A stretch of DNA of 64,000 nt from Anaerolineales bacterium (GTDB lineage Bacteria > Chloroflexota > Anaerolineae > Anaerolineales > Villigracilaceae): the NCBI GenBank assembly GCA_030834895.1, contig JAUQXA010000068.1, positions 26,759 to 90,758 of the forward strand. The letters are read 5' to 3'. The position numbers and the translations under genes are program-made. Positions within the stretch are counted from its first letter, which is position 1. Each line of letters begins with the position of its first letter. Below are positions 56,990-63,967 of this stretch, one piece after another. The notes under the pieces were generated by a model, which worked only from the letters and a program-made list of their open reading frames with translations, was not told the origin of the DNA and searched no databases.

Positions 56990-57202
56990 TTATACTTGTT
57001 CCACCGCACCCTTCTTCTTGAGTACGGGCAATCCTGTGGTCATCTCGACCACATCATAGCCGGCAGGCACTGCGTCCAACGCGCCTTCCTTGACTTCCTT
57101 CGAGAAGTAGAACAATTGCCTTTCCTTGCCGGTGGAGGTAACGCTCTTCTTGCCGTGCAGGTAGTAGGTGACGCCCTTTGAGTTTGTGAATCCGTAAGCC
57201 AT
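56990..57202 (-). CDS. Small conserved-looking protein of unknown function
   Basis: 70 residues (MAYGFTNSKGVTYYLHGK at the start; TSTGKERQLFYFSKE; PVLKKKGA near the end) with no signal or membrane segment. It has a strong AAAAAAGGAG site and its own consensus promoter. It lies upstream of ssb and may share a transcript with it. The fold may be a small beta-sheet; I do not know a function. Confidence 0.72.
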   Translation of the reverse strand: MAYGFTNSKGVTYYLHGKKSVTSTGKERQLFYFSKEVKEGALDAVPAGYDVVEMTTGLPVLKKKGAVEQV

Positions 57203-57233
57203 TCGAATCTCCTTTTTTCTGGTTGGTGACTAA

Positions 57234-57262
57234 AGTGTAGAACAAAATTTCTAGGCTGTCAA
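57234..57262 (-). promoter_or_regulatory. Consensus promoter of the 70-residue gene / ssb unit
   Basis: -35 TTGACA (57262-57257), 17-base spacer, -10 TACACT (57239-57234). Confidence 0.8.
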
Positions 57263-57295
57263 GCCCCTAAATGGGGTCTGCATAGGAGAAATAGC

Positions 57296-58129
57296 ATGAT
57301 GATTGTGAGTAGTCTAGACGAATTGAAAGAGGCTCGTCGCTTGCTCGACGGGATGGTTGGTCTTGTCCCGACGATGGGATACCTTCACGAAGGGCATCTC
57401 TCGCTCATCCGCCGTGCACGGGAGGAATGTGACCACGTGGCTGTCAGCATCTTCGTCAACCCGACACAGTTCGGTGCAAACGAGGATTTGTCCAAATACC
57501 CGCGTGATTTGGAGCGCGACCTTCGTCTAATCGACCCTCTTGGCGTGGATCTGGTTTGGAATCCCACGCCTGAGATCATGTACCCGGCTGGCTACCAAAC
57601 CTGGGTGGAGGTGGAGGCACTTACACGTTCATTGGAAGGAGCCATGAGGCCAAGTCACTTCAAAGGCGTGACCACTATCGTGGCGAAGTTATTTAACGCG
57701 ATGCAACCGCACAAAGCATACTTCGGGCAAAAGGATGCCCAGCAGGCGGCAGTGATTCGCCAAATGGTACGGGACTTGAACTTTCCCATCGAGATGATCG
57801 TCTGCCCGACGGTGCGCGAACCGGATGGGTTGGCAATGTCGAGCCGCAACAAATATCTGGAAGGGGATGACAGACGGGCGGCAACGGTTTTGTTCCGCGC
57901 CCTGAGCGCTGCCAAATTCGCCTACGAGAATGGGGAGCGCAACGCTGAAACCTTGCGAACGGTGATGAAGAGTGTTCTTGCCACCGAACCGAAAGCAAGT
58001 CCGCAATATGTTTCGTGTGCCGACTACGACACCCTCGAAGAGTTGGATGTGGTCAAGGGGAAGTCCCTGCTTTCGATGGCGGTGCTGATCGGCAAGACAA
58101 GGCTGATCGATAATTTTGTATTGAAATGA
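57296..58129 (+). CDS. panC: Pantothenate synthetase
   Basis: 277 residues. Signature motifs are VPTMGYLHEGHLSLI (HIGH-like ATP site, ~24-38), SIFVNPTQFGANEDLSKYPR, YFGQKDAQQ, and the REPDGLAMSSRN loop (KMSKS-like). It condenses pantoate with beta-alanine using ATP, in coenzyme A synthesis. Start ATG 57296 or 57299 after AGGAGA. Its stop overlaps the next start as ATGA. panB and panD are not in the window. Confidence 0.96.
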   Translation: MMIVSSLDELKEARRLLDGMVGLVPTMGYLHEGHLSLIRRAREECDHVAVSIFVNPTQFGANEDLSKYPRDLERDLRLIDPLGVDLVWNPTPEIMYPAGYQTWVEVEALTRSLEGAMRPSHFKGVTTIVAKLFNAMQPHKAYFGQKDAQQAAVIRQMVRDLNFPIEMIVCPTVREPDGLAMSSRNKYLEGDDRRAATVLFRALSAAKFAYENGERNAETLRTVMKSVLATEPKASPQYVSCADYDTLEELDVVKGKSLLSMAVLIGKTRLIDNFVLK

Positions 58130-59022
58130 AACGCCGCTCATCCCGCCTGCGCTACTGGCTCAATCTGTCCGTAATAACGGCGTTGTCATTGGCGCTGGCG
58201 TTCTTCATTCTCGTCCTCTATGTTAGTAACCGTTGGGCGGAATCACATCGGCATCCCGGACGATACATTCCAACGGGTGAATGGCTCGGGGAAAGCGGTG
58301 TTCCATATCAAGATGTCGAGTTGACAACCGCGGATGGAGTCAACCTTGCCGCGTGGCACACGCCGACAAAAAACGGGATTGTCATTTTGGTTGCGCACGG
58401 ATACAACGGGGCGCGTCCCGAGGATATTCATGCAATGTTTGCCCAAAATGGCTATGGTGTTATTTCATGGGACTTTCGCGCGCATGGCGCAAGCGGCGGC
58501 GAGACCTGTTCTCTGGGATATTACGAACAGCTTGATGCCGAGGCCGCGCTGGACTACGCGTTGAGTCAGCCCGGGGTGGAACATATCGGCGCGTGGGGCG
58601 GCTCGATGGGCGGGGCGACCATGCTTCTGACGGCGGCCAAACGCCCGGAGATCGAAGCTGTTGTCAGCGACAGCGCCTTCCCCACACTCGAAGACGTTAT
58701 CAAGTTGAATACACCCATCAAGATCATGCAGCCTTTTGTGCTGTTTTTTGCGGAACAGCAAACGGGCGTCGGTCTGGATCAGGTGCGTCCTGTGGATGCG
58801 ATTGCGAAGATCAGCCCGCGGGCGGTGTTGGTCATTGACGGGTGGGAAGGATCGGCAATTGTCATGAACTCGCCCCATCGCCTCTTTGACGCGGCAGGGG
58901 AGCCAAAGGAATTATGGATGGAGGATGGAGTCCCACATCTGGGGATGTTTGGTCACGATCCACAGAAATACGAGAGGCGGGTTATTGGCTTTTTCGATGA
59001 ATATCTGGTGGAAATAAAATAA
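58126..59022 (+). CDS. Membrane-anchored alpha/beta hydrolase
   Basis: 298 residues. An N-terminal helix (LSVITALSLALAFFILVLYV) is followed by an alpha/beta-hydrolase domain. It has the oxyanion HGYNGAR, the nucleophile in AWGGSMGGATML (Ser at ~165), an acid around SAFPTLED or VIDGWEGSA, and the catalytic His in GVPHLGMFG. It resembles the BAAT/S9-like 'serine aminopeptidase S33' group seen as cell-envelope hydrolases. It is coupled to panC by an ATGA overlap, with no obvious metabolic link. Confidence 0.85.
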   Translation: MKRRSSRLRYWLNLSVITALSLALAFFILVLYVSNRWAESHRHPGRYIPTGEWLGESGVPYQDVELTTADGVNLAAWHTPTKNGIVILVAHGYNGARPEDIHAMFAQNGYGVISWDFRAHGASGGETCSLGYYEQLDAEAALDYALSQPGVEHIGAWGGSMGGATMLLTAAKRPEIEAVVSDSAFPTLEDVIKLNTPIKIMQPFVLFFAEQQTGVGLDQVRPVDAIAKISPRAVLVIDGWEGSAIVMNSPHRLFDAAGEPKELWMEDGVPHLGMFGHDPQKYERRVIGFFDEYLVEIK

Positions 59023-59170
59023 TTTCGATAGTTGATATCTGATTTATCTAAACTTTCATAACTGTAAAGAAATTGAGAGGGCATTTGCGCCGGATAATTT
59101 CGGTATGTTGTAGAATAGAAAAAGTCATACCCAAAAGTACCATCCAACCATACTCAACAGGAGCCAAGTT

Positions 59171-59440
59171 ATGGCAGTCCGATACCAGATAGACGGTGAC
59201 ATTTTCAGGGAAATAACCCCCCATTGGCTTTGCGCTTCCATCAACGAGTTTTTGATAAAATTCCGCAGGACCGATGTCGATCAAACTGGCGCCACAGTCG
59301 AACACCTCCAATTAAATGATGGTCGGGTTTTTACGAGATTGATCCCCTGTCCCCAATCTGCGGATGTTCCCAGGGATTCCAATTCTCGTCGGCGGAATGT
59401 ACGGCTGGCCATAGAGCAATCAATCACGCAACCGCGATAG
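59171..59440 (+). CDS. Hypothetical protein, 89 residues
   Basis: A short ORF with CAGGAG 8 bases before ATG. The sequence (MAVRYQIDGDIFREITPHWL at the start) has no recognisable domain, signal or membrane helix. Coding likelihood is moderate: it fits the space between the hydrolase and a terminator and has a ribosome site. The C-terminal part is Arg-rich. Confidence 0.45.
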   Translation: MAVRYQIDGDIFREITPHWLCASINEFLIKFRRTDVDQTGATVEHLQLNDGRVFTRLIPCPQSADVPRDSNSRRRNVRLAIEQSITQPR

Positions 59441-59470
59441 ATTTGACAATCCAATTTGCTTTATAAAATG

Positions 59471-59495
59471 CGCCCCGCAGGTCGGGGCGTTTGTT
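59471..59495 (+). terminator. Terminator
   Basis: CGCCCCG-CAGGT-CGGGGCG followed by TTTG. Confidence 0.75.
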
Positions 59496-59534
59496 ATTAA
59501 CGTAACACGATATCTTGTGTAATGGCTGCAAACA

Positions 59535-59562
59535 AAAATACGCTCATTTCTGAGCGTATTTT
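59535..59562 (-). terminator. Terminator-like hairpin below the tRNA remnant
   Basis: AAAATACGCTCA / TGAGCGTATTTT with a four-base loop and a T-rich end in the minus direction. Confidence 0.7.
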
Positions 59563-59565
59563 GCA

Positions 59566-59588
59566 TGGCGGGGAGGGCGGGATTCGAA
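59566..59588 (-). pseudogene. tRNA-Ser 3'-end fragment
   Basis: 23 bases identical to 59660-59682 (CCA end, acceptor 3' arm and T-loop of tRNA-Ser(GCT)). Beyond them the sequence diverges. It is a remnant of a duplicated tRNA or an attachment-site scar. Confidence 0.75.
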
Positions 59589-59629
59589 TATTATCCCCTC
59601 AATGGGGACGCGCGACTGTCAAATAAAAA

Positions 59630-59654
59630 AAACGCGCTCTTGCAGAACGCGTTT
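59630..59654 (-). terminator. Terminator of tRNA-Ser (GCT)
   Basis: AAACGCG / CGCGTTT stem; on the minus strand it is followed by eight T. Confidence 0.82.
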
Positions 59655-59659
59655 CTCGG

Positions 59660-59749
59660 TGGCGGGGAGGGCGGGATTCGAACCCGCGACTGGTTTTACC
59701 CAGCACTCACTTAGCAGGCGAGCCCATTCAGCCACTCTGGCACCTCCCC
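59660..59749 (-). tRNA. tRNA-Ser (GCT)
   Basis: Minus strand: acceptor GGGGAGG / CCTCCCC, anticodon loop CTGCTAA (GCT), long variable arm, T-arm GGGTTCGAATCCC, CCA encoded. Confidence 0.95.
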
Positions 59750-59799
59750 ATGTCTGGGTATACTTGGACAGTTGCTAAAGCTGTCACTACGGATGAACC

Positions 59800-59887
59800 T
59801 GGCGGAGGGAGTGGGATTCGAACCCACGTTGGTGTGACCCAAACATGTTTTCAAGACATGCGCCTTCAGCCGCTCGGCCATCCCTCC
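59800..59887 (-). tRNA. tRNA-Ser (TGA)
   Basis: Minus strand: acceptor GGAGGGA / TCCCTCC, anticodon loop CTTGAAA (TGA), long variable arm, T-arm GGGTTCGAATCCC, CCA encoded. It lies 50 bases upstream of tRNA-Ser(GCT). Confidence 0.95.
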
Positions 59888-59916
59888 AGGCGGGAGCGAT
59901 TTTACCATAGGGTTGG

Positions 59917-59922
59917 TATAAT
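59917..59922 (+). promoter_or_regulatory. Leaderless -10 box of the methyltransferase gene
   Basis: TATAAT, 8 bases before the ATG at 59931. No ribosome site is present. Confidence 0.6.
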
Positions 59923-59930
59923 CGAAACCC

Positions 59931-60665
59931 ATGGCTCAAAGAGATATGCAAAAGGCCGCGTTACGCGGTGAACCTTCCTATGTCTGGCGGGCGGGACAAC
60001 AACGGCGGTTGGAGATGATTGTACAGGCCGCCGACAATCGCATCAAAGGACAGATTCTCGAAAATGGCTGCGGGGTGGGAATGTATGTGGAAAAGTTGTC
60101 AGCTTTTGGCGGGCGCGTGATCGGTTTGGAATATGATCTCGAACGGGCGACCGAAGCGCGAGCCAACTCGAACGAGATTATCAACGCTGCGGGCGAATTC
60201 GTTCCCCTTCCTTCTTCCACCTTTGACCTGATTCTCAGCCACGAAGTACTCGAACACGTCCAGGATGACCGCGCTGCCATCCAGGAGATGATTCGGGTAT
60301 TGAAACCGGGTGGACGGATCGCGGTTTTTTGTCCCAACCGCGGTTATCCGTTCGAGACGCACGGTATTTTTTGGACGGGCAAATACTATTTTGGCAACAA
60401 GCTATTCGTCAATTATTTGCCGCGCGTTTTGCGGAACAAACTGGCACCGCATGTGCGCGTATATTCAACCAGTGACCTGCAAAAACTTTTCGACGGTCTG
60501 CCCGTGAAGTTCATCGAGCGCACGGTCATTTTTGGCGCGTACGACAACATCATCGCGCGGTTTGGGACGTTGGGGAAATTTCTGCGCGCGATCCTGCAAT
60601 TCCTCGAAACCACGCCGTTGAAAGGGCTGGGACTTTCTCATTTCTGGGTGGTGGAGAAGGTGTGA
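59931..60665 (+). CDS. SAM-dependent methyltransferase (type 11)
   Basis: 244 residues. The SAM loop is ILENGCGVGMYVEKL (~42-56), with an acidic residue binding ribose in GLEYDLERA, then FDLILSHEVLEHVQDDRAAI and LKPGGRIAVFCPN. The C-terminal part (FETHGIFWTGKYYFGNKLFV) is the substrate cap typical of methyltransferases acting on lipid or sugar intermediates. The acceptor is unknown. The ATG at 59931 follows a leaderless promoter. Confidence 0.87.
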   Translation: MAQRDMQKAALRGEPSYVWRAGQQRRLEMIVQAADNRIKGQILENGCGVGMYVEKLSAFGGRVIGLEYDLERATEARANSNEIINAAGEFVPLPSSTFDLILSHEVLEHVQDDRAAIQEMIRVLKPGGRIAVFCPNRGYPFETHGIFWTGKYYFGNKLFVNYLPRVLRNKLAPHVRVYSTSDLQKLFDGLPVKFIERTVIFGAYDNIIARFGTLGKFLRAILQFLETTPLKGLGLSHFWVVEKV

Positions 60666-60675
60666 ACAAGGTAAT

Positions 60676-60711
60676 AAAAAGTGGTGAGCCTTTTACGGTT
60701 CACCACTTTTT
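60676..60711 (+). terminator. Terminator after the methyltransferase gene
   Basis: AAAAAGTGGTGA / TCACCACTTTTT stem; it probably acts in both directions. Confidence 0.88.
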
Positions 60712-60738
60712 GTTACCATCTCAAAGTTCAGATGATCT

Positions 60739-61152
60739 TTACGGTGTTTTCACCGTCAACACCTTCGGCAGTCTTTCCAACTGCTCCCTGTCGAGCGTCA
60801 CCAGTTCCGTGCCAAAGCGCAGGGCAACCGCAGCGTAGACTGAGTCGCTTCCGCGCAGGCGATATTGGGCGGCGACCTCAACAGCGAGGTCTGCAAGGCT
60901 TGAATCCAAATCAATGAAGGTTGTGTTGGGTAAGCCCTTTAATTCCTGAACAAATGCTTTCCCCAGGTCGGGTCTGTTTTGTCCACGCGCAAGGGCGGCG
61001 GATATTTCGGGGAGGACGAGCACAGGGACAATGATGGGCGCAGCTTGTTGACGAACGTCCAACATAAATGCCTTGCTTGCCAAGTGAGCGGGTTCGGAAG
61101 GCGTGAACGCGCTCACAAAGACACTGGCATCGATGGTGACGGGGGAGATCAT
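60739..61152 (-). CDS. PIN-domain toxin (VapC type)
   Basis: 137 residues from the ATG at 61152, which overlaps the antitoxin stop (ATGA). PIN acidic residues are the Asp in TIDASVFVSAF, the Glu in LVLPEISAAL, the Asp in RGSDSVYAAVAL and the Asp in LVTLDREQLERL. It is a metal-dependent RNase toxin, usually cleaving tRNA or rRNA. A longer upstream frame overlaps the antitoxin and is not used. Confidence 0.9.
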   Translation of the reverse strand: MISPVTIDASVFVSAFTPSEPAHLASKAFMLDVRQQAAPIIVPVLVLPEISAALARGQNRPDLGKAFVQELKGLPNTTFIDLDSSLADLAVEVAAQYRLRGSDSVYAAVALRFGTELVTLDREQLERLPKVLTVKTP

Positions 61153-61421
61153 CGGCGCATCTCCGAAAGGATTTCCACCGCGCTTTTCTCGCTTTGCCAG
61201 CCTTTGCTCAGTTCCTCGCCGATCTTCATCAAGCGTTCCCAAACTTCATCATCCGAAGGCTTTGCCTCTACTAGCGCATCCAGTGGGATGATGAGGGCGG
61301 CAGGCACGCCACGCTGGGTCACCACGTATTGGGCGCGCTTCTCCTTCACCGCGCGGACAACCTCCGAGGCGCGGCTTTTCAATTCTCGAATGCCAATTTC
61401 TTCGATCTTCTTTTGTTTCAT
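61149..61421 (-). CDS. Phd/YefM-type antitoxin
   Basis: 90 residues from the ATG at 61421 after AGGTGA. The N-terminal DNA-binding fold is IGIRELKSRASEVVRAVKEK, then YVVTQRGVPAALIIPLD, as in Phd/YefM. The C-terminal tail (ERLMKIGEELSKGWQ) should wrap the PIN toxin. It neutralises the toxin and represses the operon through the palindrome at its start. Confidence 0.9.
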   Translation of the reverse strand: MKQKKIEEIGIRELKSRASEVVRAVKEKRAQYVVTQRGVPAALIIPLDALVEAKPSDDEVWERLMKIGEELSKGWQSEKSAVEILSEMRR

Positions 61422-61424
61422 GTG

Positions 61425-61438
61425 GTCACCTATGTGAC
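61425..61438. promoter_or_regulatory. Operator-like palindrome at the antitoxin start
   Basis: GTCAC-CTAT-GTGAC overlaps the antitoxin ribosome site, consistent with autoregulation. Confidence 0.5.
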
Positions 61439-61536
61439 TACATATTACTCCTCTCCCAGACAATCGTCAAGCGCCCCCTCTTGTCTCCGCGGAGCGGATG
61501 GAGGGGCTAAAATAAGCACGCACAGGAGGACTCCCC

Positions 61537-61698
61537 ATGACCGACAAAACCTTCATCATCAATGACCAGCCAACAGACAATGATGCGCTGGATTTCACGA
61601 GACCCTGGCGGATATTTCCGCGACGGGCAATACGCCGTTAACCATCGGCGTGTTCGGCACGTGGGGGAATCGGGCAAAACTTTGTTGGTAAAATATGA
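61537..61698 (+). pseudogene. Decayed KAP-type P-loop NTPase fragment
   Basis: Three frames in succession spell one recognisable N-terminus: MTDKTFIINDQPTDNDALDF, then (frame change) ETLADISATGNTPLTIGVF, GTWG, then (frame change) ESGKTLLVKYE. The Walker A GTWGESGKT preceded by PLTIGVFG is typical of KAP-family NTPases, which occur in membrane-linked defence and conflict systems. At least two frameshifts are present and the rest is deleted; 60 percent or more of the gene is missing. It has a ribosome site (AGGAGG) and lies directly before the TIR genes. Confidence 0.7.
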
Positions 61699-61704
61699 AA
61701 TGAA

Positions 61705-62604
61705 ATGACTGAAAATCGCAGGCTCAAAGTGTTCCTGTGTCATTCAAAAGATGACAAACCAAAAATACGCAAACTTTATAATCGGTTAATTGCCGATAAT
61801 TTTGACGTATGGCTAGATGAAGTAAAACTAATGCCTGGACAAGATTGGGACTTCGAAATTAAAAAGGCTGTTCGCAATTCAGATACAGTGGTTGTCTGTC
61901 TCTCTAATAGTTCAACAACAAAAGAAGGGTATATTCAAAAAGAGATACGTTTTGCTCTTGATGTCGCAGACGAGAAACCAGAAGGAACTATATTCCTCAT
62001 CCCTGCCAGATTGGAAAATTGCAGTGTTCCAGACAGAATAAGTCGCTTTCAATGGGTCGACTTATTTGAAAAAAGTGGCTACTCAAAGCTAAAAGAGGCT
62101 CTCCATCTTCGAATAGATGATCTAAGTATTCGCTTTGATTTAGATGAGGTATTACCCAAGACTACTAAAGATAAAATTAGTCTTCCAATAGTGGGAGAAA
62201 TTTTTTCTGGTGTGCCTTTTCCAGAATTAAAACCTAACGAAAAATATGACCATCGTAAAAAAGAAGAAACCATCGATATTGCTCGTGAACTAATACCTGT
62301 ATTGGAAAAAGGCGCAAATCTCTTTGCTCTTAAAGTTAAAGGTGAAGGCTTGATGAGTGCTTTGATCAATGATGGGGATATTGTAGTATTGAAACCTGCC
62401 ACAAAAGTTCGCAACGGTGAGATGGCAGCTATTTGGTTTCCACAACGCAACGAATCTACACTTAAATTCTTTTTCGAAGAAAATGGCAGGTATCGTTTAC
62501 AATCTGCCAACCCTGAGATGAAACCCATTTATGTTGATGAGGGTGAGATTTTAGAAATAAAAGGAAAAGTTGTTATGGTTATTCGTCAAGTCAAGCCTAA
62601 TTGA
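61705..62604 (+). CDS. TIR domain fused to a serine-less LexA/S24-like domain
   Basis: 299 residues in an AT-rich gene. The TIR domain is ~1-135: RLKVFLCHSKDDK, FDVWLDEVKLMPGQDW, VVVCLSNS, and GYIQKEIRFAL with the candidate catalytic Glu80. The C-terminal domain (~159-296) follows LexA/S24 order: LPIVGEIFSGVPF (cleavage-site region, Ser-Gly for Ala-Gly), VKGEGLMSALINDGDIVVLK, RNGEMAAIW, STLKFFF (Lys254 kept), ANPEMKPI. The nucleophile Ser is Gly215, so self-cleavage is not expected. It probably consumes NAD when a ligand or damage signal is sensed by the dead S24 fold. It lies 17 bases before the TIR-FGE gene. Confidence 0.82.
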   Translation: MTENRRLKVFLCHSKDDKPKIRKLYNRLIADNFDVWLDEVKLMPGQDWDFEIKKAVRNSDTVVVCLSNSSTTKEGYIQKEIRFALDVADEKPEGTIFLIPARLENCSVPDRISRFQWVDLFEKSGYSKLKEALHLRIDDLSIRFDLDEVLPKTTKDKISLPIVGEIFSGVPFPELKPNEKYDHRKKEETIDIARELIPVLEKGANLFALKVKGEGLMSALINDGDIVVLKPATKVRNGEMAAIWFPQRNESTLKFFFEENGRYRLQSANPEMKPIYVDEGEILEIKGKVVMVIRQVKPN

Positions 62605-62621
62605 TTAACAATACATATACC

Positions 62622-63842
62622 ATGAAAGAAAACCGAAAGCTCAAAGTATTTCTTTGTCATTCGAAAGATGACAAAACCAAAGTGCGAGAACTCTATCAGC
62701 GCTTGGTCGCCGATGGCTATGATGCGTGGTTTGATGAAGAAAAACTTATGCCAGGGAAAGAGTGGGATTTGGAAATTCGCCAAGCTGTTCGTGAGTCTGA
62801 TGTAGTTGTAGTTTGTCTTTCAAATGGTTCGGTAGCAAAAACAGGTTATGTGCAAAAGGAAATTCGTTTTGCTCTTGATATAGCAGATGAACAACCAGAA
62901 GGGGCGATCTATCTTGTCCCAGCAAAATTAGAAGAATGTCAAGTTCCTGCTCGAGTGAGTAAATGGCAATGGGTAAGTTTGTTCGAATCAAGCGGGTATG
63001 AAAAATTGAAGTTGTCGTTAAATCTTCGGGCTAATACTGTAGGTGCGAGTATTTCGTATTTTATAGAACCACAAATGGCAAGAATCCCTGAAGGTAAGTT
63101 TTTAATGGGATCTACTCTTTTGCAAGCGCAAACAGTGCTTGAAGAAGAAAGTGGGAACAGTGAAGATTGGAAAGAGTGGATAGGGTGGGAACAACCACAA
63201 CATATTGTTGAACTATCTGAATATTTTATCGGTAAATATCCAATCACTAATCGAGAATATCAAGCCTTTTTGCGCGATGTAAAATGTTCACCACCATATG
63301 GCTGGAATGGAGATCAGTTCCCTACCGATAAAGGCAGCCACCCAGTTGTATATGTTTCATGGGATAACGCAGTCGCTTATTGCAAATGGTTGAGCGGGAA
63401 AACAAGTAAGCCATACCGCCTGCCCACCGAAGCTGAATGGGAGAAAGCCGCGCGCAGCGAAGATGGGCGTACATATCCTTGGGGCAATGAATTTGATCCT
63501 GAAAAAGCAAACACGGATGAAGCAAACATCGGCGGTACTTCTGATGTCGGGAAATTTTCCCCACAGGGCGATTCACCTTACGGTTGCGCAGATATGATTG
63601 GTAATGTTTGGGAGTGGTGCGCTGATGCAGTTGAAAAGAATGGAAATAAAAAACGTAAAGTGGCTGATGATCAAGAAACAACTCTTCAAAACAGTCTGTA
63701 CGTTGTTCGAGGAGGATCATTTTATCGGGCTAAAGGGATTGCTCGTTGTGCTAGTCGTACTGCAAATCTCCCTCATCTAGTGGGAGAGGCAAAGGGTTTT
63801 CGTGTGGCATTTTCTCCCATTAGACTGGAGAATCCAGATTAG
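62622..63842 (+). CDS. TIR domain fused to an FGE/SUMF1-fold domain
   Basis: 406 residues from the ATG at 62622. The TIR domain (~1-135) is a close paralogue of that in the preceding gene: RKLKVFLCHSKDDKTK, AWFDEEKLMPGKEW, VVVVCLSNGS, GYVQKEIRFAL with Glu80. The C-terminal FGE-like domain (~152-402) has ARIPEGKFLMG, YPITNREYQAFL, YRLPTEAEWEKAARS, MIGNVWEWCAD, VRGGSF and GFRVAF. Only one Cys remains near the FGE copper site (IARCASR; the other position is Tyr in GGSFY), so it is probably a binding module. The operon pairing suggests the two TIR proteins work together. Confidence 0.87.
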   Translation: MKENRKLKVFLCHSKDDKTKVRELYQRLVADGYDAWFDEEKLMPGKEWDLEIRQAVRESDVVVVCLSNGSVAKTGYVQKEIRFALDIADEQPEGAIYLVPAKLEECQVPARVSKWQWVSLFESSGYEKLKLSLNLRANTVGASISYFIEPQMARIPEGKFLMGSTLLQAQTVLEEESGNSEDWKEWIGWEQPQHIVELSEYFIGKYPITNREYQAFLRDVKCSPPYGWNGDQFPTDKGSHPVVYVSWDNAVAYCKWLSGKTSKPYRLPTEAEWEKAARSEDGRTYPWGNEFDPEKANTDEANIGGTSDVGKFSPQGDSPYGCADMIGNVWEWCADAVEKNGNKKRKVADDQETTLQNSLYVVRGGSFYRAKGIARCASRTANLPHLVGEAKGFRVAFSPIRLENPD

Positions 63843-63882
63843 AAATTAGAGAACGGTTGAAGAGGGTTCGAGCAGTCAAAAG

Positions 63883-63967
63883 ACTGATTACGTTGAATTG
63901 TAATCAGTATACAGCCAATCTGACGAACACATCGGCGAAACGTAATCAGTCATTTTCACTGATTACG
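63883..63967. repeat. Twin palindromes built on ACTGATTACG
   Basis: ACTGATTAC / GTAATCAGT (63883-63908) and CGTAATCAGT / ACTGATTACG (63941-63967), two hairpins of the same element 40 bases after the TIR-FGE gene, near the window end. They could be terminators, repeats or the edge of a mobile element. Confidence 0.65.

Noticed and set aside
63883..63967. CRISPR array
   Set aside because: Only two palindromic units with unequal spacing and no Cas genes; not the repeat-spacer pattern. No other array was seen in the window.
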